From Chinchilla lanigera (Eukaryota > Chordata > Mammalia > Rodentia > Chinchillidae), in the NCBI RefSeq assembly GCF_000276665.1, contig NW_004955488.1, forward strand, positions 383,843 through 447,842: DNA of 64,000 bases. Reading direction: 5' to 3'. Made by a program: the position numbers and the translations under genes. Shown in pieces: positions 32,716 through 44,965 of this stretch (within the stretch, counting starts at the first letter, position 1; each line of letters opens with the position of its first letter). The notes under the pieces were generated by a model. The model searched no databases, was not told where the DNA came from, and was given only the letters and a program-made list of their open reading frames with translations.

Positions 32716-33113
32716 TCTTTAATGATATTATTTGATCTTTTAGTTAGAAATACTCCAGTGGGCACCTACTGTATATGACTGAGCTCCCAGTTCTTAGCGT
32801 AACATGCAGCAAAATGTAATCTTACTGCTTTTGTATTTTTGGAATGTATTCTCACTCACTCCTTCAAATCTAAATGATATCAGATTATCTTGCCTCTTTC
32901 CTCTTTTGATACCGCTGCTTAGTTAAGGATACCCTCCTCCTATCATCATCTAACAGACTTCATGTAATGGAATTTAGGCTTTGTATCCACGTTGTGTATT
33001 GACTTGAGAAAATATTTGTCGATATGTGTATGTCACTGGTACATGTCAGGTTTCTCACACATCATTTAATTTTTCACAAAACAGCCATTTTTCCTCAAAA
33101 TTTTTTTACCATT
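32716..33113. other. Intergenic DNA, unassigned
   Basis: Nothing assignable seen. Confidence 0.4.
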
Positions 33114-33560
33114 TGAGGATGAAGTTTCCCCTAAAGACTCATGTATTGAGGGTTTGATTCCAAATGCAACAATGTTCACAGGTGAGTCACTAGCTTAGGG
33201 GGGCACTGATTATCAATGGATTAAACTGTTTATGAATTGGTAGCTGAGTGGGGTGTTAGGAGGGAAGGCAGAAGAAGTAGCCATGGGGGCATGACTTTGA
33301 AAGTTGTATCTTGTCTCCAACCCTTCCTGTGTCTTGCTCAAGGTCCTTCTCTGCTCTCTGGCTTCATGAATGCAGTAGGTTGAGCAGCTTTCCTCCACCA
33401 GGACCTTCTGCCGTAATGTTTCTGCCCTGGATCCAGATGACCATGGACTGAACCATTGAAACCATGAGCCAAAACAAACCTTCCCTCCTTTACATTTTTT
33501 TTGGTTAGGGGTGTTTGTGTGTTAGTGTTGCTGTCCAGAAGCAGAGAGCTGACTAATACA
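33114..33560 (+). mobile_element. MaLR-type LTR (MST/THE1-like organisation)
   Basis: Ordered MaLR landmarks: TGAGGATGAAGTTTCCCCTA, TGGATTAAACTG, CTCTCTGGCTTCATGAATGC, CCATGGACTGAACC, CCATGAGCCAAAACAAACC, CTTCCCTCCTTTAC and GCTGACTAATACA at the right end. It resembles the 57.4-kb family but is a distinct subfamily. The flanks do not show a clear 5-bp duplication. Confidence 0.75.
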
Positions 33561-35599
33561 GTCTATCTAATTTATTGTATGTTCACATAACTAGATTTAA
33601 AGAGTACCTTATAAGTGGGCCTAAGAAAAATAACCAAGACATTCTCACTTTTTTGACTCTGTATTGTTCCACAGAATCAGAGTTGCCTACCCCTAACTAA
33701 TATGCAGGACTAACAAATTCTCCATGAGACAGTTACAGAAGAATTCATAAAATTTCATTAATTGTCTTACACATCAGGTTGTAGTTTATGAGCTTAGAAC
33801 TAAAATAATAAATTTAAAAAGTGTTTTATTCATGGCAATATTTTTAATTGGTAGGCACTAAATATATTTTAAAGTCTCATAACTGAGAAGGTCAAAGCTT
33901 AATTTAATTCTATTTTTAAATCTCAAACTCTTCTTTTAAGGATGAAGTACAAGTAGTGGCTTTGAGTGAAAAAAATTCCAGCATAACTTTGTTATTAAAT
34001 TATATAATTATGTCATTATATAATGCTATTATGTGTCCACATATAATTATAATATGTGTTAAAGTATAATAAATACCATAATGTTTAGAAAAAGTGGCAT
34101 ATAGTACACAGATGCTATGATTACTATAATTAGTAATTAGCATATTTCTAGTTGCTATAACAATCCCAGCAGACATAGATGAAGTACATCACATCCTTAC
34201 ATTTGTGTTACAAGAACTTTCATGCACAACTCTCAAGTTCTATCAGTACTCTGAGCATTACCCTCGTCTGTAGTGTTCACAAGTGGGTGTGACATGTGCA
34301 CATTATTTGTTTTACCCCTGAACACGCTATGTGCTATTGTTCAGCAGCCTTATGTTGTTGTTTTGTCCCATTTCACTTTCCCTTTCACTAATCTGTGGGC
34401 ACAAGCTGCAGCTAACTGCTCACTGACATATTTTTAGTAACTGTGCTTTCAAAATCTTTATTATGCCAGTGTATATTTCATCTGATTTTCGGTACTTCGT
34501 ATTTCCCTTCTTGCTTTGGCTATTTTGAGCTATCACACCTTCCTTTTTAAAAAGTTCAGTGCTGCTCTCCGGAACAGCTTGTCTTTCCTTTTTTGAAAAA
34601 AGAGTGAGCTTAGTACTTTTGCATGGAGCATTTTTGTTTCACGCTTCCTGAAAGAACTTCCTCATGGCATCGTGCAACCTTCCTTTCTTTTTCTCCACAG
34701 TTCCATGAAGATATGTGGGAAAAGACCCATATTCTACTTCCAGTTATAGGAAGCAAGTGGCACCATTCCACAAAAACCCAATGAAAGAATGCAGAGGTGG
34801 AAGGAACCGTGTTCTCATAATTTACTCAGATACAAGAGGAGGATCATGGTTAAAGAAAACATGGCCACTTCATTCTTGAACTATGTTTACTTCAAATTGA
34901 AGATTTTCCTTTCTATCTTTCTGAGACTACATTTAAAGTCACAGAGAAGAGAAGTTAAAATTATTAGACCTACCTGTGTTTTTATAGAGGATAATCTATG
35001 GAAAACTGTATTTCTATAAATTTTTATTACAGTATTTCAAACAAGCCAAAGACTTCGGAAGAAATATTTCTGAATGTAGATGATTTAGGTCAAATATAAA
35101 ACACTTTTGATGAAAGGCAATGGTGCCTATAAGTAGTAAACACTATATAGTTACTTAGTAAAGTAGAAAAATGTAATTATCCTTAAAAGTGGATTGCGAT
35201 GAGGATAATGAAAACAGGTATTCACAAGATTCTTTGAGTTCCTTTTCTTATGTTTGTGACACAAAATATACAACCTTAGGGAACTGATACGAGTACATAT
35301 CACATCTTGGCCCTTTTTAACTTTCCTTAACCTTGGGTTCTGTTCCCATCTCCACAAAGTTTATATCCCTGTTTTCTATTGTCTATCTTTTATTTTACTC
35401 TTTAAATTATTTACATCTTGATGTTCTCATATAGGGGGAATTATGAGATCTTTAACCTTCTGTGTACCATTTTTCCACAAATGATTTAAATTTATTAAAA
35501 AAAATTTTTTTTTACACTTAGTATTTCTTTTAAGGAAGACTAAATGGTAATTTATCATGCTTAAAATACAGACTAGACATGTCAGTAGGAACAGCTGTG
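33561..35599. other. AT-rich intergenic DNA
   Basis: Two kilobases without an assignable gene or repeat. Frames at 34789-35019, 35151-35357 and 35427-35639 have no recognisable motifs. Confidence 0.4.
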
Positions 35600-35697
35600 A
35601 AGTCTGGAGGCAGGAGATCTGGATTCTAATTTTGGTCACTAACCAGCAACGTGATCTTAAGAAATCTGCTCACCTTCTACTTCCTTAGTTTTCCAAA
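35600..35697 (+). mobile_element. MIR SINE
   Basis: Shows the MIR core in order: GTCTGGAGGCAGGAGATCTG, GATTCTAATTTTGGTCACTA, ACCAGCAACGTGATCTTAAG, CACCTTCTACTTCCTTAGTT and TTCC. Confidence 0.75.
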
Positions 35698-35704
35698 GCA
35701 GCCC

Positions 35705-35980
35705 AAGACTGGTGTGGGCTGAACTGGTTCCTATGCGAAATTCTTACATTGAAGATCTAAGCCCCATTGCCCAGAGCATGACCGTATTTGGAATTAAGAT
35801 CTTCAGAGAGGTAGAAAGTGAAAATTAGATCTAATTTAGGGTGGGCTTTGATAAAATATTTCCATTCTTAAAAGAAGAGGAAATTAGGATACAAGCTTAC
35901 AGAGAAGAAGATGGAAAGACATGAAAAAATCACCTGGAAGCTAAGGAGGGAGGCTACAGAGAATTTCTCCACTGGGTACC
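35705..35980 (+). mobile_element. MLT1-like MaLR LTR, right end lost
   Basis: GTGTGGGCTGAACTGGTTCC, AAATTCTTACATTGAAGATC, GCATGACCGTATTTGGAATT, TCTTCAGAGAGGTAGAAAGT, AGGGTGGGCTTTGATAAAAT and AAAAGAAGAGGAAATTAGGA follow the MaLR order. After about 35980 the match is lost. Confidence 0.75.
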
Positions 35981-37899
35981 ATGATTTGTATCTGGTCCTG
36001 CTGAGCGTTTGGAGAAGGGGTCTCTTCCAACCAAACTTCGGGAAATATTAGTGATGTATACTAACTATTCCAGCTGCGCTATGAGATAGTGGGTCATGAA
36101 TGTTTTCTCTTTTATGCTTTTTTCTGAGTGTTCCAAATATTCTACAGTGTATGTGTTTTATTTTTTAACTTCTCTAAATGAAAAAATTATAAAAGGCTTT
36201 CATTGCCTCCTTTAAAATGCTTACTTAAATTGGTTGATAATATAACCCCTTTGACATTCTTTCCTCATTATAAGTTTTAGATTATATAGAAAAGCTTAAT
36301 TAACATTAATTCGCACAAACCTTAGTACATGTGAACACTAATCGGGATAACCTTGATGTTAAAAGGACAAGGACAATATCCAGAAAAAGTCTTTGTTTAA
36401 TTATGTGATTAAGTAAAAAAGAAAAGTTCATCTTACCAGATAAACATTATATATTTTTCTCCATCATCCATTCTAACCATAGTGTCAATGCTTTGCAATT
36501 TTGCTTCACCAGCACAGAAAAAGTGGTACTACAGGGAGAAAAAGAATTGTCAATCATTTTTAAGACAGTATGATCTTAATAACTTCTATTTGCCCTAGAC
36601 TGTGCAGTTTGCCAGTACTTTTCATGTTACATAGGAGAGATAACATATTTGAAACATTAGAAGTGACAGCTTTAATACCGAACTGCTAAGTGTTAGCATT
36701 GAACATATAAGCATATATTTTTACATATATGTACACATATAAATATGTGTACACACACAAACACACACTGCCAAATCATTTCCCAGTATTCTGGGGAAAA
36801 TGATTGAAAGAAGTAGCTTATTGTATTAAGAGAAAAGAAGTATTATTGGCAAGTTTCCTTGCATATTGGGATAGAACAAGGCAAAGAGCAGTTGGTGTGA
36901 CAGAGAGGGTGATGTCACCATCACAGGAAAGAAAACTCAAAATTATGAAAGTGAACCATTCATTATTAGCTTTCTGGCATTTGTGCTTGTCTAGGGCTGT
37001 TTGTAGGGTTATTGCTAGTGAGCCAAGAAGTCCACACACAGAAAGGGAAAATCATGTCTGCAGCAGGTGTGACCGATCAGGCAACTCCTGGAATTTCATG
37101 GGCGGGATGCCTCTTACCTCCAAATATGTGAAGGAGATATTGTCCTATTCTTCATTATTCAGTCTGTAAACCAAGGTGATTTGCCCTTAGTCAGGGAGGC
37201 TCAGTGATCACTTTTCACTAATAATAATAAAAAATAATAATAGTAACACTGCTAATAAGTGGGATGGCTGATATTTGACCCTTGACAGTAAATAGAGGTA
37301 CTTATACATTTGGTATGAGAAGGAGCCAGTGAAACATTGTTAGAAATAAGTGTGATATATTAAACTTTCCTAAAAATACAAATTTCCAAAGAAATATGCA
37401 TTTCCTGAATTTCAATAGGTCTCCAATCATGATCACTCTGAAAGTTCAACCATAAACATGTCTTTGTGAAAATTGTGATGTAAATGTAGTATCCTCAGGA
37501 TTATACTTTTAAAATAGATGTAGAAATTGGAGCTTAGTCTCACAAATCATAGCAGAACAGGAGACTCTAAAAATAGGGGTAGAATTGTACTGAAATTCCT
37601 TCTAAATCATTCCAGGGAAGCAGTAATGTGGAGTGCAAAAATGTAGAATTTTGGATTTTGGTAAAAGAGTAAGAAATCCTGATATTCCATCCTTAAGATT
37701 CAGAAGCACATGTGTCACACAGCCACACTATCTGAGCATCTCTGTTTGTAGCATCTTAAGGTACAGAGATATCAACAAACCCCCACACATGAGTACATGT
37801 CCTGGACACCATTCTGTGTATTTGACTTGCACTTACTCATTTATGGGATTTGTTTCACGGTCCACACTCATTTGCTAATTTAAACGTCATTTTTAATTG
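35981..37899. other. AT-rich intergenic DNA
   Basis: Contains a small TA/CA-rich tract at 36722-36770 and an AAT-type run at 37221-37248. A 121-residue plus frame at 36804-37169 has no recognisable motif or codon-bias cue, and I do not call it a gene. Confidence 0.4.
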
Positions 37900-38020
37900 C
37901 ACTCATTTTGTGACTGAATAAACTTAAGCAGAAAGTACATGCAAGATCCCAAAGTTTCTAAAGGCAGAACCAAAAATCAGATCCTGACAGGCCAGTTGCT
38001 ACAGAGCTCATGAGCCCAAC
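37900..38020 (-). mobile_element. MIR SINE
   Basis: Plus orientation shows the antisense MIR order: CATTTTGTGACTGAATAAAC, TTAAGCAGAAAGTACATGCA, AGATCCCAAAGTTTCTAAAG, GCAGAACCAAAAATCAGATC and CTACAGAGCTCATG. Confidence 0.72.
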
Positions 38021-39049
38021 TCATTTTCTTAAGTTGAAGACTGACAACTATAAATTCTACATATAATAGCATTGTTGCAAATTTGTCAATACGGACTTTA
38101 CATTTTTCAAAAATCGAAGGGAAAGAAATTCTACAGATCTCTTCACTCATTAGTTCTACAACTCCTAAATATCTTGGTTTAAGTTATTACAATAGTTTTT
38201 TTTTACCATTTAGAAGGGTAAAGAGTACTCAACCATTAGCATTTCATTACTTCATAAAATATTTTCACCCAAAATGCCTGCAGTTTCTGGGAATTTCTCA
38301 GGACGCCTCTGACTGGAGAGGGCCACAGAGAAGGAAACAAGACAAAAGACTCTTCAGTGTGGCAGCTGAATTAACAGATGAAAGAACAATTGCACAGAGG
38401 GGAAATACTCTGAACGTGACCAATGTTCAATATTATCTGTGCTTTATAATTTCTTACATTTGGTCTATTCATTTTTGCTGACTCTCTTGAAGCTGATGGA
38501 GATTTCTGCTCTTACTGAGAAGTGTGCTATAGAATAGGATAAGCAATTTGTTTTCTTAAAGGATCAGACTGATGTGGGAAAGTTAGTTATAGTATTTTAT
38601 TTCTTATAAAATTTAATTGTTACGCCTAACTGGCATAACAAATATCAGGTTTTGTGTTAAACCTTCTGTGAGTATTACACTACTTAAGAAAGTTTAGCAT
38701 TTAAAAAAATCAAACTAGTAGAAGTTGGTTTGTACAAGATATACAGAATACTTCACTCATGGAAACTCACAATGTGTGCATTTAAATCCCATTATAAAAG
38801 AAACGATAGGCAAAATATAATTATTATATTTCATATAGTAGATCCTGCTGAGTTAATCATCTTATTGCATTAATGACTGAGATAACGTCTCTAAACTAAG
38901 AACAGTAATAAATGTGAGATAATTTCTACAGTTAGGATGATGTCAGGGAAAGAACAAACACTTTAAAATCAAAATTGGCTCTCAGATTTTATTAATTGTA
39001 GAATATTGGTCTTTTTATTTAAAAACAAAAAGGTTGACATACCTTACAT
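38021..39049. other. AT-rich intergenic DNA
   Basis: A 132-residue plus frame (38083-38481) crosses this stretch. It shows no conserved domain I recognise, and its composition matches the background, so it is left uncalled. Confidence 0.4.
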
Positions 39050-39059
39050 CAAATGCTTA

Positions 39060-40044
39060 ATACACTTCTAGGATAAACGGCAAATAAATACTTGAAACAG
39101 TGTTTAACATCTTTAGTCATTCAAGAAATGCAAATTAAAACAACATTGAGATTCTGTCTCACCCCAGAAAGAGTGGCTATCATCAAGAAATCAACCAATA
39201 ACAAACGCTGGAGGGGCTGTGGGGCAAAAGGAACCCTTCTCCACTGTTGGTGGGAGTGTAGACTGGTGCAACTACTGTGGATATCAGTCCGGAGGTTCCT
39301 CAGTAAACTAAGATTAGAGATCCCATTCAACCCAGCTATCCCCCTTCTGGGTGTTTTCCCAGAAGAACTGAAAATATCATATCACAGTGATATATATGTA
39401 CCCATGTTTATAGAAGCACAATTTATAATAGCTAAATAATGGAAGAAACCCAAATGCCCATCAACTGAAGAATAGATAAAAAAGTTGTGGTATTTTTATA
39501 TAATGAAATATTACTCAGCTATAAAGAAAAACTTGAGGCTTTTATAGGTAAATTGTCACAACTAGAGATCATATTCACAAAGGAAATAAATCAGACCCCC
39601 ATGTGTAAACATCATGTTGTCTCACAGTGTAAGAATCTGAGGGAGTAAATAAAGTCTGATGGGTGCAGTGGCTATTGTGAAGGGGAAGGAAATTGCTCAA
39701 AGTGCGGGGAGCATCTCAGATGAAGGAAAAGAGAAAAGAAAGAAATAAAGGAAAATATGTATATAGGTATACACAAGATAGCTAAGATAGTTGTACTACT
39801 GATTTCTATTGCTTTATTAAAAGGGACAATTAATTGTTTAATTGTTTGATCAATCTTACATGCCTACATTTGTTTATCTGAGTAATCAATTTGAACATAT
39901 TAATATGTGATACAGCTAACATTGTTAATTTCCTATCACCTTGTCTGAAATTATGTATTGCTTGTATTGTTTTTGTGTTATTTTGTAAATGTCCATGTGT
40001 CTGTTAGTATGTTTACTTTATCTTTAAAATAAAAAATAACTGTG
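39060..40044 (+). mobile_element. 5'-truncated LINE-1 with target duplication
   Basis: Starts at ATACACTTCTAGGATAAACG (ORF2 near its 3' end) and runs through the ORF2 tail and 3' UTR to AAAATAAAAAATAACTGTG. The 10-bp duplication CAAATGCTTA lies exactly at both ends (39050-39059 and 40045-40054). It aligns by eye with 50250-51236. Short, dead-on-arrival insertion of about 985 bp. Confidence 0.9.
39092..39439 (+). pseudogene. LINE-1 ORF2 C-terminal fragment
   Basis: A 115-residue frame encoding the C-terminal tail of L1 ORF2 protein. Visible motifs are [32 protein letters not shown] (the conserved Cys/His/Trp-rich region), [18 protein letters not shown] and FIEAQFIIAK before a stop. The frame ends earlier than the expected C-terminus; downstream sequence in other frames continues the tail (the WMKKPKCPSTEE-equivalent region). 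Endonuclease and reverse-transcriptase domains are absent. No functional product. Confidence 0.85.
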
Positions 40045-40054
40045 CAAATGCTTA

Positions 40055-41379
40055 TCATTCTTTTGATAAAGGATGAAACATTAAAAGCCCTCTCTTCTAG
40101 TTATTTTGCAGTCTACGTTATTGTTATCTACCCTAATTTGATTGCTACATATTTACATCAGAATGCACTCCATAAATTTGTACTATTACTATGACTCAAT
40201 TTAAAAGTCCTTAAAAATGATTGCTGTAAAGCCTGTCAAGTGCTGAATCAGCAACCTTAACTTTGCTTTTCACCTTACAATTTTTTGTACTCTTAAAAAT
40301 TGGTGAGAACTCCAAAGGCTTTTGTATACTACATTATTTCTATCAATATTTGCAAAATTAAAAATGGTAAAACTACACAAATTCATAAGTGTACATTCTA
40401 TTAGCAATCAGAGCAAAGGTATATCACACGGCCTCTGGGAAGCTCTGCTGTACACTTACAACCATAACAGTGGACAAAGTCAGTCATGTGTTGCATTACC
40501 ATGGAACTAATTTTCCTCTCAGGGGCCATCCTGAAGGACTCATTCCCTATGGGTTCCTGATCATACATGCTATAGAAGTTGAATATGAAAACATCATTAT
40601 TTGGAAATTGGGGAATCAGTCAATATCAGTCAACATAAAAGTGGAAGGAAAGTTAAAAGTATAGAAGTAAATGGAAGTCATATCCTTTTGATATATACAT
40701 AGTGAACAGTAGAACACTGTGAAAACAGAATAAAAGTATGGTGGTAGTTCTACAGGACCTACTTAAGTGTTGATTTTATTTTGCAAATAACACTAAAACA
40801 GGCAATTAGTTAAATTTCTCAAATTCTCTTTACATTAATTTAGTGACTTATCTTTAAAATACCATTTTCAATAAATAATTCAATAAAATGTTCATCTACT
40901 ATATTCAAGTATTCCTTGAAATTCAGTATCAACACATAGGAAGTCTGTTTCTGAAATTTCAGCGAGATGGTATTTTGCAGATTTAGAAGCACATTCTTAA
41001 ATTCTATATAAAGACCACCATGATAACAAATAGAACTGAAGTTTGTGGGATGAGAAAAAAGGCACAGTTTAGATTGGAATTAAATATTTTATACATGTTT
41101 TCTGAAATAGCTCCTATGTGACATTTTTCTGCTTTTCCAGGTACTTTTTTCTTATGACACACAAACAGAGGTTATGTCATAAATTTTTTGTATGGGAATT
41201 CATAGTAAACCTCACTGGATGTATAGATGACTAATATTCCACTCTGCTTTTCCTTAGCTTTTATATTAAAAGACAACAATAGAAACAGGAACATGTTTCT
41301 CTAGTATGTTTCTATAACATGGTTTCTATAAAATATAGATACAAAACTGTGAAATACATTTATCATTAGCAGCTTGCTC
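40055..41379. other. AT-rich intergenic DNA
   Basis: No gene or named repeat. Overlapping frames at 40322-40664 have no recognisable motif. Confidence 0.4.
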
Positions 41380-41640
41380 CACTCCTCTGGTTCCAGACTG
41401 CTAGTTCACTTCAGGTACAAAATATTTCATAGGGAGGTCTGGGAGGTTGTGGTCCACAGTCAGGTGGCCTAGGACTTCTGCACCAGTGTGGGAGGGACCT
41501 GTGCTACCTGGCAGAGGCTGCAAGGGATCGAGGTGCTCACCACAGGGCAACCAGAGACCCAGACAGAGAGGTCGTGCAAAAACCCTCTCAGCACTTGTTC
41601 AGAATTCCTCCCCCACTTGGTTCCTGAATGATGTTTCAAT
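41380..41640. other. GC-rich patch, unassigned
   Basis: About 260 bp clearly GC-richer than both flanks (GGTCTGGGAGGTTGTGGTCC, GGGAGGGACCTGTGCTACCT). It may be a fragment of an old L1 5' region or LTR. An 81-residue frame (41447-41692) traverses it without known motifs. Confidence 0.35.
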
Positions 41641-42842
41641 TTGCTATAGTTTTAAAACAAAATTTGGAAAAGTTGTTTGCAATTTATGCTGATCATTTAA
41701 ACTTTTAAATGTATACATATATGGCTAAATAACCCAGTTTATGTCTCTGAAGAAGTTGTTAATTATACTATTGTTAAGAGTCATTTTTGCTTGATAAGTA
41801 CTCAGTTGATGGCTTTTGGTTGGTGATTCTTGAAATAATTAGATTTGAGCTCCTTATTTCTTCTCCTCTGTCTTTGCTTTCGTGACTCGTATACACAAAC
41901 TGTTCCTCCTTTAAACTTTCCAATTACTTATTCTGCCATAATTAATAGAAAAGATAAGTAATGAGATCCCATAAACTTTTGTGTCTTATTTATCATGGTA
42001 AAACACTGTGTACTTTATCCTGTACTTTAAAGTTTCAGCAGTCTAAAACTTACATGGACTAGTTTTCCAGTACATTTTTTAAAGGAATTTTTGGAAACAC
42101 TCTACTAAATTCTCAAAACTGTTAAAAACTCTAAAAGATTCAGGTAATCATCAAAGAATTTTGTTCCTTCATTTTGTCTTCAATACGTAGCTCATTATTT
42201 GTTTTTTTTTTTTTTTAGCTAGCAATATGAAGGTTCAAAATACTGTCACAAAACATTTGTGGTTTGAGGAAGTAAAAGCATATGTGTGCATTCTAATCAA
42301 GGAATTCATTAGTGAAGAAGGCAGGCTCAGAAGTGGAAAAAGAAAACAATGTATCCTCAGTTTTGACATTCTAATATTTTAGTTGTTATGTGATATAGAA
42401 CATATTTTTACAGGTAGAGTTCAAAACGCAAGGTTGAAAACATACTAAAACATAATTTCATACATTAGCTTTAAAAGGTCTCAGACATATCTTTGAATGA
42501 GCCATGAACAGAGACAAATATCCATTTGTTTTAAAGTTCAACTAAGAGCACAAAATGCTTTCAAAAACTAACATTGCAGCATGAATATATTAGATATCGG
42601 GGAAATGAAATTCAATATATTTGAAATACTTCAGAAATAAACATATTGTCCTAACACAAAAATCTCTTTAAATTTTTTTAGATATTTACACTTACCAGCT
42701 AAACATTTAAAGGTGTAGTAGCTTTGTCATTGTGCTCTGTATAAAGACATGTAGATGTAAACATTTGATTCTTCATTTTAGTTCAAATATTTGGCTCAGT
42801 ATTTGATTCTTTAAAGTGTTGAATGTATTCACTATGTCTTTC
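41641..42842. other. AT-rich intergenic DNA
   Basis: Nothing assignable. A T14 run lies at about 42202-42217. Confidence 0.4.
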
Positions 42843-42857
42843 AAAAATGCAATTACT

Positions 42858-43149
42858 GACAGTTTCTTTCAACAAAGAAATAGAAGACAGTAGAACAACT
42901 ATGTTAACTATCCTGTGTATACATACATGCAAAATTTCTCCTGTCAATGAGTCCTTGACTGATCAATATTGCATGTCTCTATCTGTTTTCATGAGAAACC
43001 ACTTTGAAGATATCAGTATGTAATACAGGAAGCATTGCTAATTTCCTACCACTTTGTTTGTATCTCTGCATTGTCTGTACTGTTCTTTTGCTATTTTGTA
43101 AAAGGTTGTCTGTCTATTCATGTTTTCCTCCTTTTATTTTTAAAATTTA
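42858..43149 (+). mobile_element. Short LINE-1 3' end with inverted 5' piece and 15-bp target duplication
   Basis: 42858-42940 is the reverse complement of L1 3' UTR corresponding to about 50950-51026. 42941-43149 is direct-orientation 3' UTR from about 51022 to the A-rich end. The two pieces meet with a roughly 5-base overlap in L1 coordinates (CTGTC). Perfect 15-bp duplications AAAAATGCAATTACT flank the whole at 42843-42857 and 43150-43164. This is a textbook small twin-primed insertion of 292 bp, with no coding sequence. Confidence 0.93.
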
Positions 43150-43164
43150 AAAAATGCAATTACT

Positions 43165-43854
43165 TTTATTTCAATATGATTGGAAAACTGCATTCTGTTT
43201 GATTTGGATAAAAAAGAAATAATTTTATAGTATATTCAATTTGTTGTTTTTTTATCAAAATACATGAAAACAGATTTTTGAACTTCTCTTAGCAGGAGTC
43301 TTAGATGAGAATGATAGTGATAAGAAACACAAGAATAGTTTTGTGAACAAAATATAGAAAAATCATTTCTAGTAATCTTGGGCTAAAGTAAAATAACAGT
43401 TCTATATGTATTTTCATTATCTTGAATTAATTATTAAATATCTGCCTTTCTATTTTCGTAAATAGAAGAATCTCATCTGAATTATATGCTCTGATTATAC
43501 CTCTGAGTGTGTTTATATACATTTGAGTACAAATAACCAGAAAGGTTATTTCAAAATAGCTTCTGCAAGAAAGAAAATTAATGGCTTAAATAAATGGAAG
43601 TGAAGAAAAAAGTGAGTTTTCAGATATGTGTACATTTATTCAATAGATCAAGGCTCCCCTTATAAACACAAAGATCTCTCCTTCCACTCTGACCTTCGCA
43701 GGGTACTTTTAATCAGATTTTTCTCATGATTGCAATATGGGGTCCAGTGGCTGCATCAGTGACATAGTGCCTCATTCTTATCCAGATATTTAGTTTCCCT
43801 TATTTCTACCAAAGAAAGAAGATTAGAAGAACCTTTCCTACTAGATCACTGGCT
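43165..43854. other. AT-rich intergenic DNA
   Basis: Nothing assignable seen. Confidence 0.4.
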
Positions 43855-44325
43855 GGATATGGCACCAATGTGAGGCAGGAGATTAGGGCATGGCAGGCTG
43901 GCTAGAAAATGGAATGTCACCTGTTGATCATGAATATTGGAACAGAGGCTGGAAACAGAATATGAAGATAAGATGTAATCTGATCCAGATCAGATGTGAC
44001 CTGCCAATCACAACCTGAATGTGCGGGTAGAACAATTTCCTACAGACAAGATCTCAGAATATGTAAAACACTGTGCCCATTGACTTTGCTGACACTGCAG
44101 TCTTGCTGAAATGTTCTTTTTCTGCAGTGACTCATCCTGCTTGCAGGACATATCTCTGCCTTTTTTCTCTTTTCTTCTTTCTTTCCTTTTCATCCTTTAC
44201 TTTGAATCATGCTTCACTTGGAATAAGAGTTGTGTTCACCTGTTCATTGGTTGTCCTGGCCAATTATTTAGATAGAATAGAAAGAGCCCGGAGTCCCTGG
44301 GGTACTGTCTGGCAACAAAAGAAAG
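43855..44325 (+). mobile_element. Possible retroviral LTR
   Basis: A mid-GC segment with LTR-like features: a pyrimidine-rich stretch at 44158-44200, then CACTTGGAATAAGAGTTGTG with an AATAAG signal, GTTCACCTGTTCATTGGTTG, and a GGTACTGTCTGGCAACA end. The left end and a target duplication were not found, and no primer-binding site is convincing. Flanking frames are not retroviral genes. Confidence 0.4.
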
Positions 44326-44904
44326 CCCTCCGATGTGGATGAGGCTGAAGATGCCTCCCTTTGAGACCTAAACAGGGCTTTTTGTTGGGAAAAGTTGGTA
44401 CTCTGTTGGAAGAATGGTTTGAAATCTATTTCTGGTATTTCACCAGGTTCAAACCTTATATCCGAGTTTATATCTGACAATCAGATTGTAACACTCAAGG
44501 TGCTCCATTACATCTCAAGCTAGAGGTCTCAGCCTTTCATCTGCAAATTCCTGCTTCGTTTTACCTTTGGGATAGCTCTCACCTTGGTTCTTGGCAGCAC
44601 ACATTGAGTTTAAGAATCAATCCACCCATTAAAAAAATAGTTTGAAATGAACTTTGTTGTTCCCAAGTAACTGCCAAAATTTTTTGGACAAATGTGAAAT
44701 TCTAGCCCATATCAATCTCTAACCACTCCCATTATATAAGGACAAAGAAAAAAACCTGTTTCAGACAAGAGTCAGGAATCAGTAATCCTGCATTCTTCTA
44801 CTGTATAAAGAAGGATTTAAATAGAATAGAAGAATTATATAATAAATGTATTTCAGATTAAAGGAGTAACAGAAATTCTGAAGCTTATGTGTAGGAATAT
44901 TTAC
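44326..44904. other. Intergenic DNA, possibly retroelement-derived
   Basis: Composition to about 44600 resembles the candidate LTR upstream and could be decayed internal sequence, but no protein motif is visible. The remainder is AT-rich. Confidence 0.3.
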
Positions 44905-44965
44905 ATCTCTCTCTCTCTCTCTCTACATATATATATAAATATTTATATATATATATAAAAATACA
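44905..44965 (+). repeat. (CT)n then (TA)n microsatellite
   Basis: About nine CT units followed by TACATATATATATAAATATT and more TA units. Confidence 0.95.

Noticed and set aside
38083..38481. 132-residue open frame as a possible small gene
   Set aside because: No domain, no repeat relationship, AT-rich composition like the background, and no promoter or splice context. A frame of this length is possible by chance in 64 kb read in six frames.
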